A DNA stretch of 64,000 nt from positions 62,001 to 126,000 of the forward strand of contig JAJEAL010000026.1 in assembly GCA_022822785.1 (NCBI GenBank), given 5' to 3'. The notes beneath the pieces were generated by a model. It was given only the letters and a program-made list of their open reading frames with translations. It was not told the origin of the DNA and searched no databases. This DNA comes from Candidatus Poribacteria bacterium. Its GTDB lineage: Bacteria; Poribacteria; WGA-4E; PCPOR2b. Shown here in pieces: positions 9,902 to 18,621 of the stretch (positions within the stretch are counted from its first letter, which is position 1; the number at the start of each line of letters is the position of its first letter). The translations under genes and the position numbers were made by a program.

Positions 9902-11107
9902 ATGAAAGGGGTTACGACCGTGAAATCCGTCCATCGGCTCGCTCAAAAAGAGGTAAAAAAGGTTATCGGATTAATGTCCGGCACCTCCGTCGATGGTGTT
10001 GATGCTGCCCTCGTGGAGATAAGGGGACACGGTTTAGAAACCCAGGCCGAACTGCTCGCGTTCCATTCCCACCCTTTCGAGGAAGCGGTCAGAGATCGCA
10101 TCTTTAATCTGTTTCAACCAGAGACTAGTCAGGTTGATGAGCTCTGTCAGATGAATTTTCTCATCGGGACGATTTTTGCGGACGCAGTGCTATCGGTCAT
10201 CCATGATGCCCAGTTGGAGAGGGAAGAGATAGATTTGATCGGTTCGCACGGGCAGACAGTCTATCACCTGCCCCCTCAGATGGAGGCGCATTACATCCCA
10301 TCTACATTGCAGATTGGAGAACCAGCAGTCATCGCATACCGCACAGGCATCCCGACAATAGCAAACTTTAGGGTGGCGGATCTCGCCGCCGGAGGGCAAG
10401 GGGCACCCCTAGTGCCGTATGTCGATTTTCTACTATATCGACAGGTAAATCGGACGGTTGCGTTGCAGAATATCGGTGGTATTTCCAACGTAACGCTTAT
10501 ACCCGCCGGGGCGCAGGGCTCGGATGTGCACGCCTCCGACACCGGGCCCGGGAACATGGTTATAGATTCGGTTATGGAAATTCTTACGGACGGCAGAAAA
10601 AAGTACGATAACGCAGGTGAGTTCGCCGCGCAGGGAAACATCTGTGAGCCATTGCTGGGAGAGTGGTCGCGACATCCCTTTATCAGTGCCGCTCCACCCA
10701 AGACGACGGGGCGTGAAGCGTTTGGTAGGCAGTTTGCACATCAGGCGATTAAGCAGGCACAAATCCAGAACTTAGGCGCAGCTGACTTGGTTGCCACCTT
10801 AACAGCCTTCACAGCGCACACAATCTCTGATTACTATCATCGGTTTCTATTCCCGAATTACTCCGTTGATGAAATCTACATCAGTGGAGGAGGAAGCCAC
10901 AATCTGACTTTGATGCAGCACTTGAAACAGTTGTTTGAACCAATTCCGCTCTTACCTATCGATGCTATCGGCATCTCAGGCGATGCGAAGGAGGCAGTCG
11001 CGTTTGCTATCCTCGCCAACGAAGCGGTGCACGGACATCCAACGAACCTACCACAAGTCACAGGGGCATCGGAACCGATGGTACTTGGGACCTTCTCTCC
11101 CGCCTGA
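9902..11107 (+). CDS. anmK: Anhydro-N-acetylmuramic acid kinase AnmK
   Basis: Phosphorylates and opens 1,6-anhydro-MurNAc to MurNAc-6-phosphate in the cytoplasm. Motifs include GLMSGTSVDGVDAAL near the N terminus (ATP-binding), IGSHGQT, the NIGGISNVT segment near 195 and DTGPGN. The 401-residue frame starts at ATG 9902, but the GTG at 9920 has AAAGGGG at a good distance (9905-9911) and gives a 395-residue protein closer to the family norm of about 370; it may be the true start. The gene follows namZ by 3 bases and is followed by a strong hairpin terminator. No murQ etherase is present in the window. Confidence 0.93.
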   Translation: MKGVTTVKSVHRLAQKEVKKVIGLMSGTSVDGVDAALVEIRGHGLETQAELLAFHSHPFEEAVRDRIFNLFQPETSQVDELCQMNFLIGTIFADAVLSVIHDAQLEREEIDLIGSHGQTVYHLPPQMEAHYIPSTLQIGEPAVIAYRTGIPTIANFRVADLAAGGQGAPLVPYVDFLLYRQVNRTVALQNIGGISNVTLIPAGAQGSDVHASDTGPGNMVIDSVMEILTDGRKKYDNAGEFAAQGNICEPLLGEWSRHPFISAAPPKTTGREAFGRQFAHQAIKQAQIQNLGAADLVATLTAFTAHTISDYYHRFLFPNYSVDEIYISGGGSHNLTLMQHLKQLFEPIPLLPIDAIGISGDAKEAVAFAILANEAVHGHPTNLPQVTGASEPMVLGTFSPA

Positions 11108-11127
11108 AGTCGTCGTCCCGGCAGCAA

Positions 11128-11161
11128 AGAAACCGAGTTTTTCCGAAAAAGCTCGGTTTCT
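11128..11161 (+). terminator. Hairpin terminator after anmK, possibly bidirectional
   Basis: AGAAACCGAG at 11128-11137 pairs with CTCGGTTTCT at 11152-11161, and inside it TTTTT pairs with AAAAA around a CCG loop. T-rich sequence follows on + and A-rich sequence on the other side. It lies between convergent genes (anmK on +, dehydrogenase on -). The same arm sequence recurs in a hairpin at 48580-48612. Confidence 0.8.
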
Positions 11162-11214
11162 CTTTGCGCCTTGTGCTTTCTTTTTTATGAGCCGAGATCG
11201 CTAAAGGCTGCTGT

Positions 11215-12108
11215 TCAACCTCGACCGGGGAAGGTGAGTTCAGCAACGCCAGATTTATCCAACTCCCCTTTGCCGAGTTCAATCATCCTATCATACTGAT
11301 CTTTGGTCGCTTCAGCGAGCGGGAGGTTCAAGCCAGCATCTTTGGCGAGTTCAAGCGCGATCCCGGAATCCTTCGAGGCATGGGCCGCGGAAAAGTAACA
11401 TTCATGATCCCGAGCCTCCATGTCTTCGCCATCGGTCTCTAAAACGCGGGAGTTTGCCCCAGTTTGGGCGAACACCTCTTGCAGCATCCCCAGATCCAAC
11501 CCAAGCGCGGCACCAAGTCCAAGCCCTTCTGCCAAACCTGCGGTGTTGATGTTCATCACCATATTCACAAGTGCCTTGACCTGAGCAGCCCGTCCCGCTT
11601 CACCGATGTACCGGAGAGAAACGCTCATTGAATCGAGGATCGGTTTGGCGTCGTTAAAAATTGCCTCTTTTCCACCACACATCAGATACAGCGTGCCTTC
11701 CCGCGCTTGCGTGATACTGCTCGCCATACACCCCTCAAGGCTTGATGCGCCGTGCTTCTCCGCCAGCGCTTCGACATCTACATGCACCTGTGGTGAGATT
11801 GTCGCGCAATTGATAAATGTCGTTCCATGTGCCCCTGTGAGCAGGCTGTCTTCGGCATCTTCCGAGAAGATTTCTCGCATCGCGTTATCGTCCGTAACGA
11901 CGGTGATGATATAGTCCGCAAGTTCGGTCACGCGTGCCAGCTGATTCGTCGCCTCCGCGCCAATCTCCTCACTGAGCCCCGTCGCCCGGTCCGCGTCCAC
12001 ATCATAAACAGCAACCACCGAAAACCCCTCATCATTTAAGTGACGGGCGATGTTTGCGCCCATCCTACCCACACCGACAACACCAATTTTGTAGTCTGAA
12101 TTTGCCAT
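11215..12108 (-). CDS. NAD(P)-dependent 3-hydroxyisobutyrate dehydrogenase-family oxidoreductase
   Basis: 297 residues. The N-terminal Rossmann motif GVGRMGANIA is followed by YDVDADRA, and residues about 165-290 form the helical C-terminal domain. The conserved catalytic lysine is in QVKALVNM near residue 172. Members oxidise beta-hydroxyacids such as 3-hydroxyisobutyrate, tartronate semialdehyde or glyoxylate-type substrates; the substrate here cannot be told. AGGAGG lies seven bases before the ATG at 12108. The gene stands 92 bases downstream of proA on the same strand; a shared transcript is possible. Confidence 0.88.
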   Translation of the reverse strand: MANSDYKIGVVGVGRMGANIARHLNDEGFSVVAVYDVDADRATGLSEEIGAEATNQLARVTELADYIITVVTDDNAMREIFSEDAEDSLLTGAHGTTFINCATISPQVHVDVEALAEKHGASSLEGCMASSITQAREGTLYLMCGGKEAIFNDAKPILDSMSVSLRYIGEAGRAAQVKALVNMVMNINTAGLAEGLGLGAALGLDLGMLQEVFAQTGANSRVLETDGEDMEARDHECYFSAAHASKDSGIALELAKDAGLNLPLAEATKDQYDRMIELGKGELDKSGVAELTFPGRG

Positions 12109-12200
12109 ATTTTCCTCCTAGAATCGTTTGGTTATACTTGATGGACAGAAAGAGTTCAAAATAGTTCTAAAAGAAATGATAGCGAAAAAGAGAGATACAA

Positions 12201-13463
12201 CTATATCCGCACCTGTCCATTGCCATAGATAATGTACTTATAGCTCGTCAGTCCGTCAAGCCCCATCGGACCTCGGCAGTGTAGCTTCTGTGTGCTGATG
12301 CCGACCTCTGCACCGAGCCCAAATTCGTAGCCGTCGGTGAAGCAGGTGCTTGCATTCACATAGACTGCGGCAGAATCAACCTCTTTGAGAAAGCGTTGTG
12401 CAGTGGTATAGTTCTCCGTCACAATCGTATCCGAATGGTGTGAGCCATAAGTTTCGATATGGTCTACCGCTGCCTCAAAGTCCGCCACAATCCGAATTGA
12501 TAGGATGTAATCGAGATATTCCGTGCTCCAATCTTCCTCGGTGGCTGGGAGAACGTCTGGACATATCGATCGCGTTTCTTGGCAGCCGCGGAGTTCAATC
12601 CCTTCAGTGGTAAATTTTGCACACATTGACGGAAGGAACGTCGGGGCAATTTTCTCGTGTACCAACAGCGTCTCCATCGCATTGCAGACAGCGACCTTGT
12701 AACCGCTCTTTGCGTTAATACAGATTTCCTCCGCCATCTCAGTATCGGCTGCCTGATCAATGTAAACGTGGCAGATTCCGTCCGCATGTCCGAGCACCGG
12801 CACCTCCGACTGTTTCATAAGATAGCGAACTAACTCGTAACTCCCACGCGGCACAATGAGGTCAATCAGGTCAGGCAATGCAATCATTTCGTGGACAGCC
12901 TGCCGATCGGTTATATCGACAAACTGGATGGCCCCCGGTATCCCCTCTCTTTCGGCAGTCTCGCTCAAGATGTTGGCGAGCGCGGTATTGGAGCGAATAG
13001 CTTCCGACCCTCCGCGTAGGATGACGCCGTTGCCAGACTTGACACACAAAGCAGAAACTTCGACGGTAACATCTGGACGCGATTCATAGATGACACCAAC
13101 TACACCGATTGGGACGCTGACACGCCCAATTTGCAGACCGTTGGGTCTCTCCCGAATGTGTGACACTTCCCCGATCGGATCCGGCAAAGCAGCCACCTGT
13201 CTCAAGTTATCCGCCATTCGCGCGATTTTTTTATCGTCCAACGCTAGCCGCTGCATGAGCGGCTCAGCGAGTCCTGTTTTTTGTCCGGCCTCTAGATCGA
13301 TTCGGTTAGCTTCTTGAATCTTGTTCTTAAATGTCAGGATGCTATCCGCCATCGCCAAAAGTGCGCTGTTACGCACATCGACGGAAGTTTTAGATAGTGA
13401 TCGCTTAGCGGTTTTAGCAACTTCGGCTTTTGAGCGGATCATCTCCTGAATTGCTTGGTTCAT
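12201..13463 (-). CDS. proA: Gamma-glutamyl phosphate reductase ProA
   Basis: 420 residues, normal length. Catalyses the NADPH-dependent reduction of gamma-glutamyl phosphate to glutamate semialdehyde in proline synthesis. Aldehyde-dehydrogenase-fold motifs are visible: GVIYESRPDVTVEV near 125, GNGVILRGGSEA near 143, and the catalytic cysteine in VCNAMETLLVH near 258. The C-terminal GPMGLDGLTSYKYI is typical of ProA. GAGGAG precedes the ATG. The partner kinase proB is not in the window, so the pathway is split across the genome. Confidence 0.96.
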   Translation of the reverse strand: MNQAIQEMIRSKAEVAKTAKRSLSKTSVDVRNSALLAMADSILTFKNKIQEANRIDLEAGQKTGLAEPLMQRLALDDKKIARMADNLRQVAALPDPIGEVSHIRERPNGLQIGRVSVPIGVVGVIYESRPDVTVEVSALCVKSGNGVILRGGSEAIRSNTALANILSETAEREGIPGAIQFVDITDRQAVHEMIALPDLIDLIVPRGSYELVRYLMKQSEVPVLGHADGICHVYIDQAADTEMAEEICINAKSGYKVAVCNAMETLLVHEKIAPTFLPSMCAKFTTEGIELRGCQETRSICPDVLPATEEDWSTEYLDYILSIRIVADFEAAVDHIETYGSHHSDTIVTENYTTAQRFLKEVDSAAVYVNASTCFTDGYEFGLGAEVGISTQKLHCRGPMGLDGLTSYKYIIYGNGQVRI

Positions 13464-13526
13464 AATATGGTTCTCCTCATTTTGCGGATAGATTATAATC
13501 TAGGACATATCTTAGACGGTTGCAGA

Positions 13527-14036
13527 TTAGCTAGCAAACAGAAAGCCTAGATAGACACCCACACCGATTAAGGCAGCTGCTACGCCGATAACAGCTAGCA
13601 CAAGTTTCCACGTCAACGCGGCCGGTCCTCCTTCCTGTTCCAATGTTTCCCAAAATACCCTTTCACCTGTCCCCGTTTCCTCGCTAGCGTTTTCTGAACC
13701 AGGCGCAGCGTCAGTCTGTGCCGTAAAGACTTCTGCCCCCACCGGTGATTGGGGAGTTTGTTCTGCATGGGCGATATCTTGTGTAGCACTAGACGCAGGT
13801 GCACCTCCTTCGGAAGCTGATTCTGACTCCGTTGATGCGGATTGCGGTGCTACCGTCGACGCAGAATCAGATTGTGAGTCTGATGACGTGGTATCGGTTG
13901 AGTCTGTTGTATTATCTTCCTCCACTATTTCTTCTTCAGAGCTATGGGACTCTGACTGCTTTCCTGACCACATCGCCTGCCGTTGCGCTCTATATTTTTC
14001 CTGCAACGCTTGTTTGTCTTTTTCGCTCAGCTGCAC
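13527..14036 (-). CDS. Hypothetical tail-anchored protein with Ser/Thr/Glu-rich low-complexity middle
   Basis: 169 residues; no family recognised. Residues 1-25 are a charged helix-like start (MQLSEKDKQALQEKY). Residues about 28-120 are dominated by Ser, Thr, Glu, Asp, Ala and Gln, as expected of a disordered linker. A single hydrophobic helix near residues 145-167 (LVLAVIGVAAALIGVGVYLGFLF) ends the protein, leaving almost nothing after it. This layout suggests a C-terminally anchored cytoplasmic protein. The start is GTG at 14036, supported by AGGAGGT eight bases upstream. It sits 37 bases before the cyclophilin-like gene's downstream end, on the same strand. Confidence 0.65.
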   Translation of the reverse strand: MQLSEKDKQALQEKYRAQRQAMWSGKQSESHSSEEEIVEEDNTTDSTDTTSSDSQSDSASTVAPQSASTESESASEGGAPASSATQDIAHAEQTPQSPVGAEVFTAQTDAAPGSENASEETGTGERVFWETLEQEGGPAALTWKLVLAVIGVAAALIGVGVYLGFLFAS

Positions 14037-14073
14037 AACAGTTACCTCCTAAAAAAACTCATTCTACATCCCG

Positions 14074-14457
14074 CTATTCATGGGTGATTTGCTCAATTTT
14101 AACAACGGTTCCATTTTTGACCTGCTTGAACGCTTTTGAATCGCCTATCAATTTACCGACAACGTTAACCGGACTCGCCGGACGAATCTCTGCGCCGCGA
14201 CTCATCGGGGTGGGTCCAAAGAAAATGCAGAATGCTGTACCGGGGGGCCAATACGCAAGATCTCCCAAGTCTACCACCTCCTGGGCGTCATCCGCGTCCG
14301 CTGCCACCGGAATAGAGAAGTAGATTTCATCACCCCACGTATTTCCACGTGCCTCGATTGGCAGTGCAGCCCAGATTCGCTCCGCCGTTTGCGATTGATT
14401 CAGCTCCGCTTCCATAACAACAGGTGTAGCGGTAATTCTTATCCGCTTTTGTGACAT
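14074..14457 (-). CDS. Cyclophilin-like fold protein (TM1367 type)
   Basis: 127 residues from the ATG at 14457. The family core is plain: ERIWAALPIEARGNTWGDEIYF, then DLGDLAYWPPGTAFCIFFG, then GAEIRPASPVNVVGK. These define the small cyclophilin-like domain of which Thermotoga TM1367 is the structural example. No peptidyl-prolyl isomerase activity can be assumed. A longer frame begins at 14493, but GGAGGG (14463-14468, read on minus) lies at the right distance only from 14457, so I use that start. Function unknown. Confidence 0.8.
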   Translation of the reverse strand: MSQKRIRITATPVVMEAELNQSQTAERIWAALPIEARGNTWGDEIYFSIPVAADADDAQEVVDLGDLAYWPPGTAFCIFFGPTPMSRGAEIRPASPVNVVGKLIGDSKAFKQVKNGTVVKIEQITHE

Positions 14458-14608
14458 GCTAACCCTCCATGATGGAGTGGGGTCAAATCCCATTTAGGTT
14501 GACTAACGGGATGCTTTTTGCGATAATAAGTGTTTATCAAGATTTAATTCTATCATAAGCCTTTAGAGATTCTCAACACAAAATACAGTTGATACGGGAG
14601 GAAGGGCA

Positions 14609-15343
14609 ATGAGACTGAAGGACCGTGTTGCAATTATAACGGGCGGTGGACAAGGAATTGGTCGGGCAACCTGCCTGACGTTTGCTAAAGAAGGCGCGAA
14701 TATCGTCATTGCGGAGTATAATCCAACAACAGCTGAAACTGTCGGGAAAGAGATAAAGGCGCTCGGTGTGGAGTGTCTCGTGATCCAAACCGACGTCTCA
14801 AACGGTGATTCTGTTCGCTCAATGGTAAAGCAGGCGCTCGACAGTTTTGGACGAATCGATATTCTGGTGAATAATGCCGGAATCTTTAGCTACACACAGA
14901 TAGAGGATTGCACCGAGGAGGAGTGGGACCGCATGATGGCAGTCAATCTCAAGGGACCGTTTCTCTGTTCCCAAGCCGTCATTGATACAATGAAAACGCA
15001 GAAGTCTGGCAGAATAATCAGTCTCGGCTCCTTAGCAGGTCAGGTTGGAGGACTCGTTGCATCCGCACCGTATTCCGCATCTAAAGCAGGCGTCATGTGC
15101 CTAACAAAGTCGCTAGCGCGGGCCCTCGGACCTCACAACATCACCGTCAACGCAATCGCTCCCGGTGTCGCTGCGACGGATATGACGACAAACCATCCCG
15201 ACCTGACATCACAGATGGTTCTCGGCCGTGTTGCTCAGCCGGTCGAGGTTGCAAACACCATCCTATTTTTAGCATCCGATGAAGGTTCCTATGTGACAGG
15301 CTTTACACTTAATGTCAACGGCGGAATGTTCATGTCATCCTGA
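14609..15343 (+). CDS. Short-chain dehydrogenase/reductase (FabG-like)
   Basis: 244 residues, classical SDR. NAD(P)-binding TGGGQGIGRA lies at residues 11-20, NNAG at 88-91, and the catalytic Ser141, Tyr155 and Lys159 in YSASK. The C terminus (GSYVTGFTLNVNGGMF) is typical of FabG-type enzymes. The substrate could be a 3-oxoacyl chain, a sugar or a hydroxy acid; no acp or fab genes are adjacent, so a role in core fatty acid synthesis is not supported by context. GGGAGGAAGGG precedes the ATG. Divergent from the cyclophilin-like gene. Confidence 0.9.
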   Translation: MRLKDRVAIITGGGQGIGRATCLTFAKEGANIVIAEYNPTTAETVGKEIKALGVECLVIQTDVSNGDSVRSMVKQALDSFGRIDILVNNAGIFSYTQIEDCTEEEWDRMMAVNLKGPFLCSQAVIDTMKTQKSGRIISLGSLAGQVGGLVASAPYSASKAGVMCLTKSLARALGPHNITVNAIAPGVAATDMTTNHPDLTSQMVLGRVAQPVEVANTILFLASDEGSYVTGFTLNVNGGMFMSS

Positions 15344-15349
15344 AACCCC

Positions 15350-15378
15350 TTGAAAATCAACGATGTTTCTGATACAAT
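15350..15378 (+). promoter_or_regulatory. Predicted sigma-70 promoter for the dapL-like gene
   Basis: TTGAAA at 15350-15355 and TACAAT at 15373-15378 are separated by 17 bases, about 50 bases upstream of the aminotransferase ATG. Assigned by consensus match only. Confidence 0.5.
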
Positions 15379-15427
15379 GCCGACGATTTAAGCAATAATA
15401 CTCGAACCTTAGAAACTAGGAGAAAAG

Positions 15428-16597
15428 ATGCAGATTGCAAATCGACTCAATAGGATTCCACCCTATCTATTTATCGAATTACGGAACAAAATTAATCAAG
15501 CAATCGCCGATGGTATTGATGTTATCAGCTTGGGAATCGGCGACCCCGTTGAACCGACCCCTCAACCGGTGATCGACGAGCTCTGTCGCACCGCGGCTGA
15601 CCCGGCAAACCACCGTTACCCGACGGACGAAGAGAAAGGGATGTTTGCATTTCGCAAAGAGGTTGCGGATTGGTACGCAAATCGCTATAACGTCGAATTG
15701 GATCCGGAGGAGGAAGTACTTGGCTTAATCGGGTCCAAGGAGGGATGTCACCATTTCATCCTCGCAGTCGTGAACCCTGGAGAGACGGTATTGATGACCG
15801 ATCCGGGCTATCCCGCCTACCGCGCAAGTATCTTCATGGCTGACGGCGAACCGCATAACGTGCCAATCACGGGAGATCACGGCTTTCTACCTCAGCTGGC
15901 TGAGATTCCGTCGGAGGTTGCCAAACGGGCAACAGCGATGTTCCTGAATTACCCCAACAATCCGACAGGCGCGACAGCAACACCTGAGTTCTTTGCAGAG
16001 GTAGTTGAATTTGCCAAAGCCTATGACATCGCTGTCTGCCACGATAATCCTTATAGCGAAATTGTTTTTGAGGGCGAAACACCGTTGAGCTTTCTTTCCA
16101 CACCGGGAGCGAAAGAGGTGGGCGTTGAGCTTAATTCATTGTCCAAGCCGTTCAACATGACAGGCTGGCGTATCGGGATGGCGATGGGTAATCCAGAACT
16201 TATTGCAGGGATGGCAAAGGTTAAAGGGAATACCGATTCGGGAATCTTCAATGCGATTCAATATGCGGGGATTGCGGCTTTAACAAAATGCCAGAATAAC
16301 ATTGAAAAAATGTTACCAATCTACACCCACCGCCGTGAAAGAGTACTCAACACCTTCAAGGAACTTGGCTGGGATCACTACGATGCTCCTAAGGGAACGT
16401 TTTATCTGTGGCTGCCAACGCCTGATGGAATGAGTTCTGTCGATTTCGCCACGTTAATGTTTGAAAAAGCCGCGGTTGTGATCGCGCCCGGGGCATCTTA
16501 CGGCGAGTATGGTGAAGGGTATTTTCGGATGGTCTTGACCGTTCCGGATAAGCAGTTGGACGAGGCGTTAAATCGGATAAAAAAGGCGTTAAGTTGA
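15428..16597 (+). CDS. dapL: LL-diaminopimelate aminotransferase-like class I/II aminotransferase
   Basis: 389 residues. The N terminus (NRLNRIPPYLFIEL, then DVISLGIGDP) and the segments DPANHRYP, IGSKEG, FLNYPNNPTGA match the DapL group. The PLP lysine is Lys240 in NSLSKPFNMTGWRIG. DapL converts L-tetrahydrodipicolinate directly to LL-diaminopimelate, bypassing succinyl or acetyl intermediates, for lysine and peptidoglycan. Closely related aminotransferases have other substrates, so the activity is probable rather than certain. It is alone between the SDR gene and the regulator; no other dap gene is nearby. Confidence 0.85.
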   Translation: MQIANRLNRIPPYLFIELRNKINQAIADGIDVISLGIGDPVEPTPQPVIDELCRTAADPANHRYPTDEEKGMFAFRKEVADWYANRYNVELDPEEEVLGLIGSKEGCHHFILAVVNPGETVLMTDPGYPAYRASIFMADGEPHNVPITGDHGFLPQLAEIPSEVAKRATAMFLNYPNNPTGATATPEFFAEVVEFAKAYDIAVCHDNPYSEIVFEGETPLSFLSTPGAKEVGVELNSLSKPFNMTGWRIGMAMGNPELIAGMAKVKGNTDSGIFNAIQYAGIAALTKCQNNIEKMLPIYTHRRERVLNTFKELGWDHYDAPKGTFYLWLPTPDGMSSVDFATLMFEKAAVVIAPGASYGEYGEGYFRMVLTVPDKQLDEALNRIKKALS

Positions 16598-16694
16598 CAG
16601 AACCGCAGCAGAGCACTACGCTTCTAACATCTTGAGAGGTATTTGGGAACGACTAGCGGTTGGGTAATGGCAGCCATAGGTATGATGACCTACC

Positions 16695-17345
16695 CTATTT
16701 CCTCACCCCGTGGGAGGTATCCATTTTCAGTACTTTATAGCTACAAATCGAATCACCGGTAGGCATATGACATTCGCGCTCAACCGGGACCTCCAGTATC
16801 CGTTTCAGAAGCGACAATTCGAGCTGGCAGAGCTGCGGATACTGCTGGGCAATAGATTCAAGAGCACAATTGTGTTCTTTAAGGATGTATGCGTTGGGCG
16901 TTTCCGATATCTCCACCTGATAACCTTCTTCATCCAAAAATGCGGCAAGTACTTCAATTTTTTTAGCTAAACTCTTACCCTCAGTATTGTCAAGACACTT
17001 CGCAATCTTTGCCTCCATCTGGTACTCAAGAAGTTGGTTCACCTTTTCTGCACCATCAATAACCACCAGGGCATCCAAAGTACCAAGTGCAAATCGCGGA
17101 TAATTGTTTGGAAACAGACTTTCCTTCGCCTCGCGGGTGAGTTTATACACGTAGACGGGTCTGCCTCGACTAATCTTCTCGCGATAGTGGTGAATATACC
17201 CCTCCCGTTCCAAGATAGACAAATGCTGGCGTACGGTCATCGAATGGAGGTCTAACTCGCCTGCGATTTCACTAGCTGTCATCCTTTTATGTTTTTTCAA
17301 TAATTCGACAATTGCGCCGCGTGTATCTTTTGGTACTGATTTCAT
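16695..17345 (-). CDS. SufR-like iron-sulfur-sensing transcriptional regulator
   Basis: 216 residues from the ATG at 17345, which has GGGAAGG upstream; a longer frame reaches 17402 without a site. Residues 5-65 form a winged helix-turn-helix (MTASEIAGELDLHSMTVRQHLSILEREGY). The C-terminal half ends with Cys160 in EHNC, Cys173 in QLC, Cys192 and Cys201 in SIC, with PVER between, which is the cluster-ligand arrangement of SufR repressors. SufR represses Fe-S assembly genes when its cluster is present. Here it is divergent from a sigma factor and an nfuA gene, a fitting target. The cluster binding is inferred from the cysteine pattern. Confidence 0.8.
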   Translation of the reverse strand: MKSVPKDTRGAIVELLKKHKRMTASEIAGELDLHSMTVRQHLSILEREGYIHHYREKISRGRPVYVYKLTREAKESLFPNNYPRFALGTLDALVVIDGAEKVNQLLEYQMEAKIAKCLDNTEGKSLAKKIEVLAAFLDEEGYQVEISETPNAYILKEHNCALESIAQQYPQLCQLELSLLKRILEVPVERECHMPTGDSICSYKVLKMDTSHGVRK

Positions 17346-17472
17346 TGTCTTACCTTCCCGACTTTGGTGGCAGACACCCGTTAACGTCGCTATTCTCGCC
17401 AAGTGCTTTGATCCGGCAAGGATGTTCCTTTATATTTCCGGTATAGTTACATCAATTATATCAAAAAAACAC

Positions 17473-17496
17473 AACATTTACAAGCAAAAATATGTT
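17473..17496. promoter_or_regulatory. Candidate operator in the divergent SufR-like/sigma intergenic region
   Basis: AACAT (17473-17477) and ATGTT (17492-17496) form an inverted repeat with a 14-base spacer, in a very AT-rich stretch just upstream of the -35 box of the sigma gene. Position between a divergent regulator and its likely target suggests an operator. Binding is not shown by the sequence alone. Confidence 0.3.
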
Positions 17497-17511
17497 TTTT
17501 AAGTTATTTAC

Positions 17512-17541
17512 TTGACAAAACATAAAATATCGTGTTACTAT
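17512..17541 (+). promoter_or_regulatory. Predicted sigma-70 promoter of the sigma factor gene
   Basis: A perfect TTGACA (17512-17517) and TACTAT (17536-17541) are 18 bases apart, about 70 bases upstream of the ATG at 17610. This is one of the best consensus matches in the window. Confidence 0.65.
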
Positions 17542-17609
17542 TTCGCCAATTCAACCCAAAATCTTGCTACTATACGGTGTTCTAACAGCCTTTGAGGAGA
17601 ATGAGGTAA

Positions 17610-18596
17610 ATGGCAACAAGGGCAAATGAAATGGTCGGCGAAATATTCAACCAAGGCATTGTTGAAGTCCCTATCGAAGATACTGAGAAATATGAAGGCA
17701 ACCACGAGTGGGCAACTTCGTCACCGGAGGAGGCGTCAACACCGCACATTGATGCCTTAAGTACCTGGCTTCAAACGGTGTCACAGCATGGACTCTTGTC
17801 TAGAGAGCAGGAGATAGAGCTGGCAAAGCGAATTGAACAGAACGATGAGAGTGCGCGCGATGAATTAGTCCAAGCGAACCTGCGCCTAGTCGTTTCCGTC
17901 GCAATGAAGTATCAGGGACATAATGTCCCGCTTGAAGATCTCATCCAAGAAGGAAATATCGGTTTAATGCGAGCAGCAAGTAAATTCGATTATCGGAGAG
18001 GGTTCAAGTTTAGCACTTACGCTATTTGGTGGATTCGGCAAGCGATAATGAGGACGCTTGATAACTGTTCACGTTCAGTCCGCCTACCCTCTTATGTCGT
18101 TGCGAAAGCGACCAAATTCGATTCCGTTCATGCACATCTCAGTCAAACACTCCGTCGCGAGCCAACGATTGAAGAACTATCCGCGGAACTTGAGTTGACT
18201 GAGAAACAGATTGAAGATCTGTTGCTGCTCAATTCCGGTACGGTATCGCTTGATCTACCACTTAACGATGAAAAAAACGCAACAACTTTAAAAGATCTGA
18301 TTGAAGACCCCCATGTAAACCCAGAGGCTGGTCCAATTGCGGACCTAGTCGAAACGGACTTAGTAAATACGCTACTCAGTAAATTGAAAGCAAGGGAGCG
18401 CGAAGTAATAAAAATGCGCTACGGGCTTGAAGATGGAGACGAGAAGACCTTGCGCGAAATTGGGGAAAAAATGGAGGTTACAAGGGAACGGATCCGACAA
18501 TTGGAAATTGAAGCCATTGCTCGGATAAAACGTCTGTACGACGAAACGGGTGAACTTCGGATGCCAAAGGACACGCCAACCTGTCCGGCTGCATAG
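17610..18596 (+). CDS. RNA polymerase sigma-70 factor (RpoD/SigA family, group 1/2 type)
   Basis: 328 residues. Region 1.2 is seen at about 46-80 (DALSTWLQTVSQHGLLSREQEIELAKRIE). Region 2 contains LVVSVAMKYQ, DLIQEGNIGLMRAASKFDYRRGFKFSTYAIWWIRQAI, which covers core binding and -10 recognition. Region 3 follows, and region 4 ends with TLREIGEKMEVTRERIRQLEIEAI for -35 recognition. The protein lacks the long acidic region 1.1 of large housekeeping RpoD, so it may be a non-essential group 2 factor or the principal factor of a lineage with short SigA. GAGGAG precedes the start. It is 25 bases upstream of nfuA. Confidence 0.93.
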   Translation: MATRANEMVGEIFNQGIVEVPIEDTEKYEGNHEWATSSPEEASTPHIDALSTWLQTVSQHGLLSREQEIELAKRIEQNDESARDELVQANLRLVVSVAMKYQGHNVPLEDLIQEGNIGLMRAASKFDYRRGFKFSTYAIWWIRQAIMRTLDNCSRSVRLPSYVVAKATKFDSVHAHLSQTLRREPTIEELSAELELTEKQIEDLLLLNSGTVSLDLPLNDEKNATTLKDLIEDPHVNPEAGPIADLVETDLVNTLLSKLKAREREVIKMRYGLEDGDEKTLREIGEKMEVTRERIRQLEIEAIARIKRLYDETGELRMPKDTPTCPAA

Positions 18597-18621
18597 CGTC
18601 TACCCACCACGAGGAGAACTA

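Noticed and set aside
13799-14323. Plus-strand frame of 174 codons over the tail-anchored and cyclophilin-like genes
   Set aside because: Spans two opposite-strand genes with good ribosome-binding sites; composition follows from their low-complexity codons.
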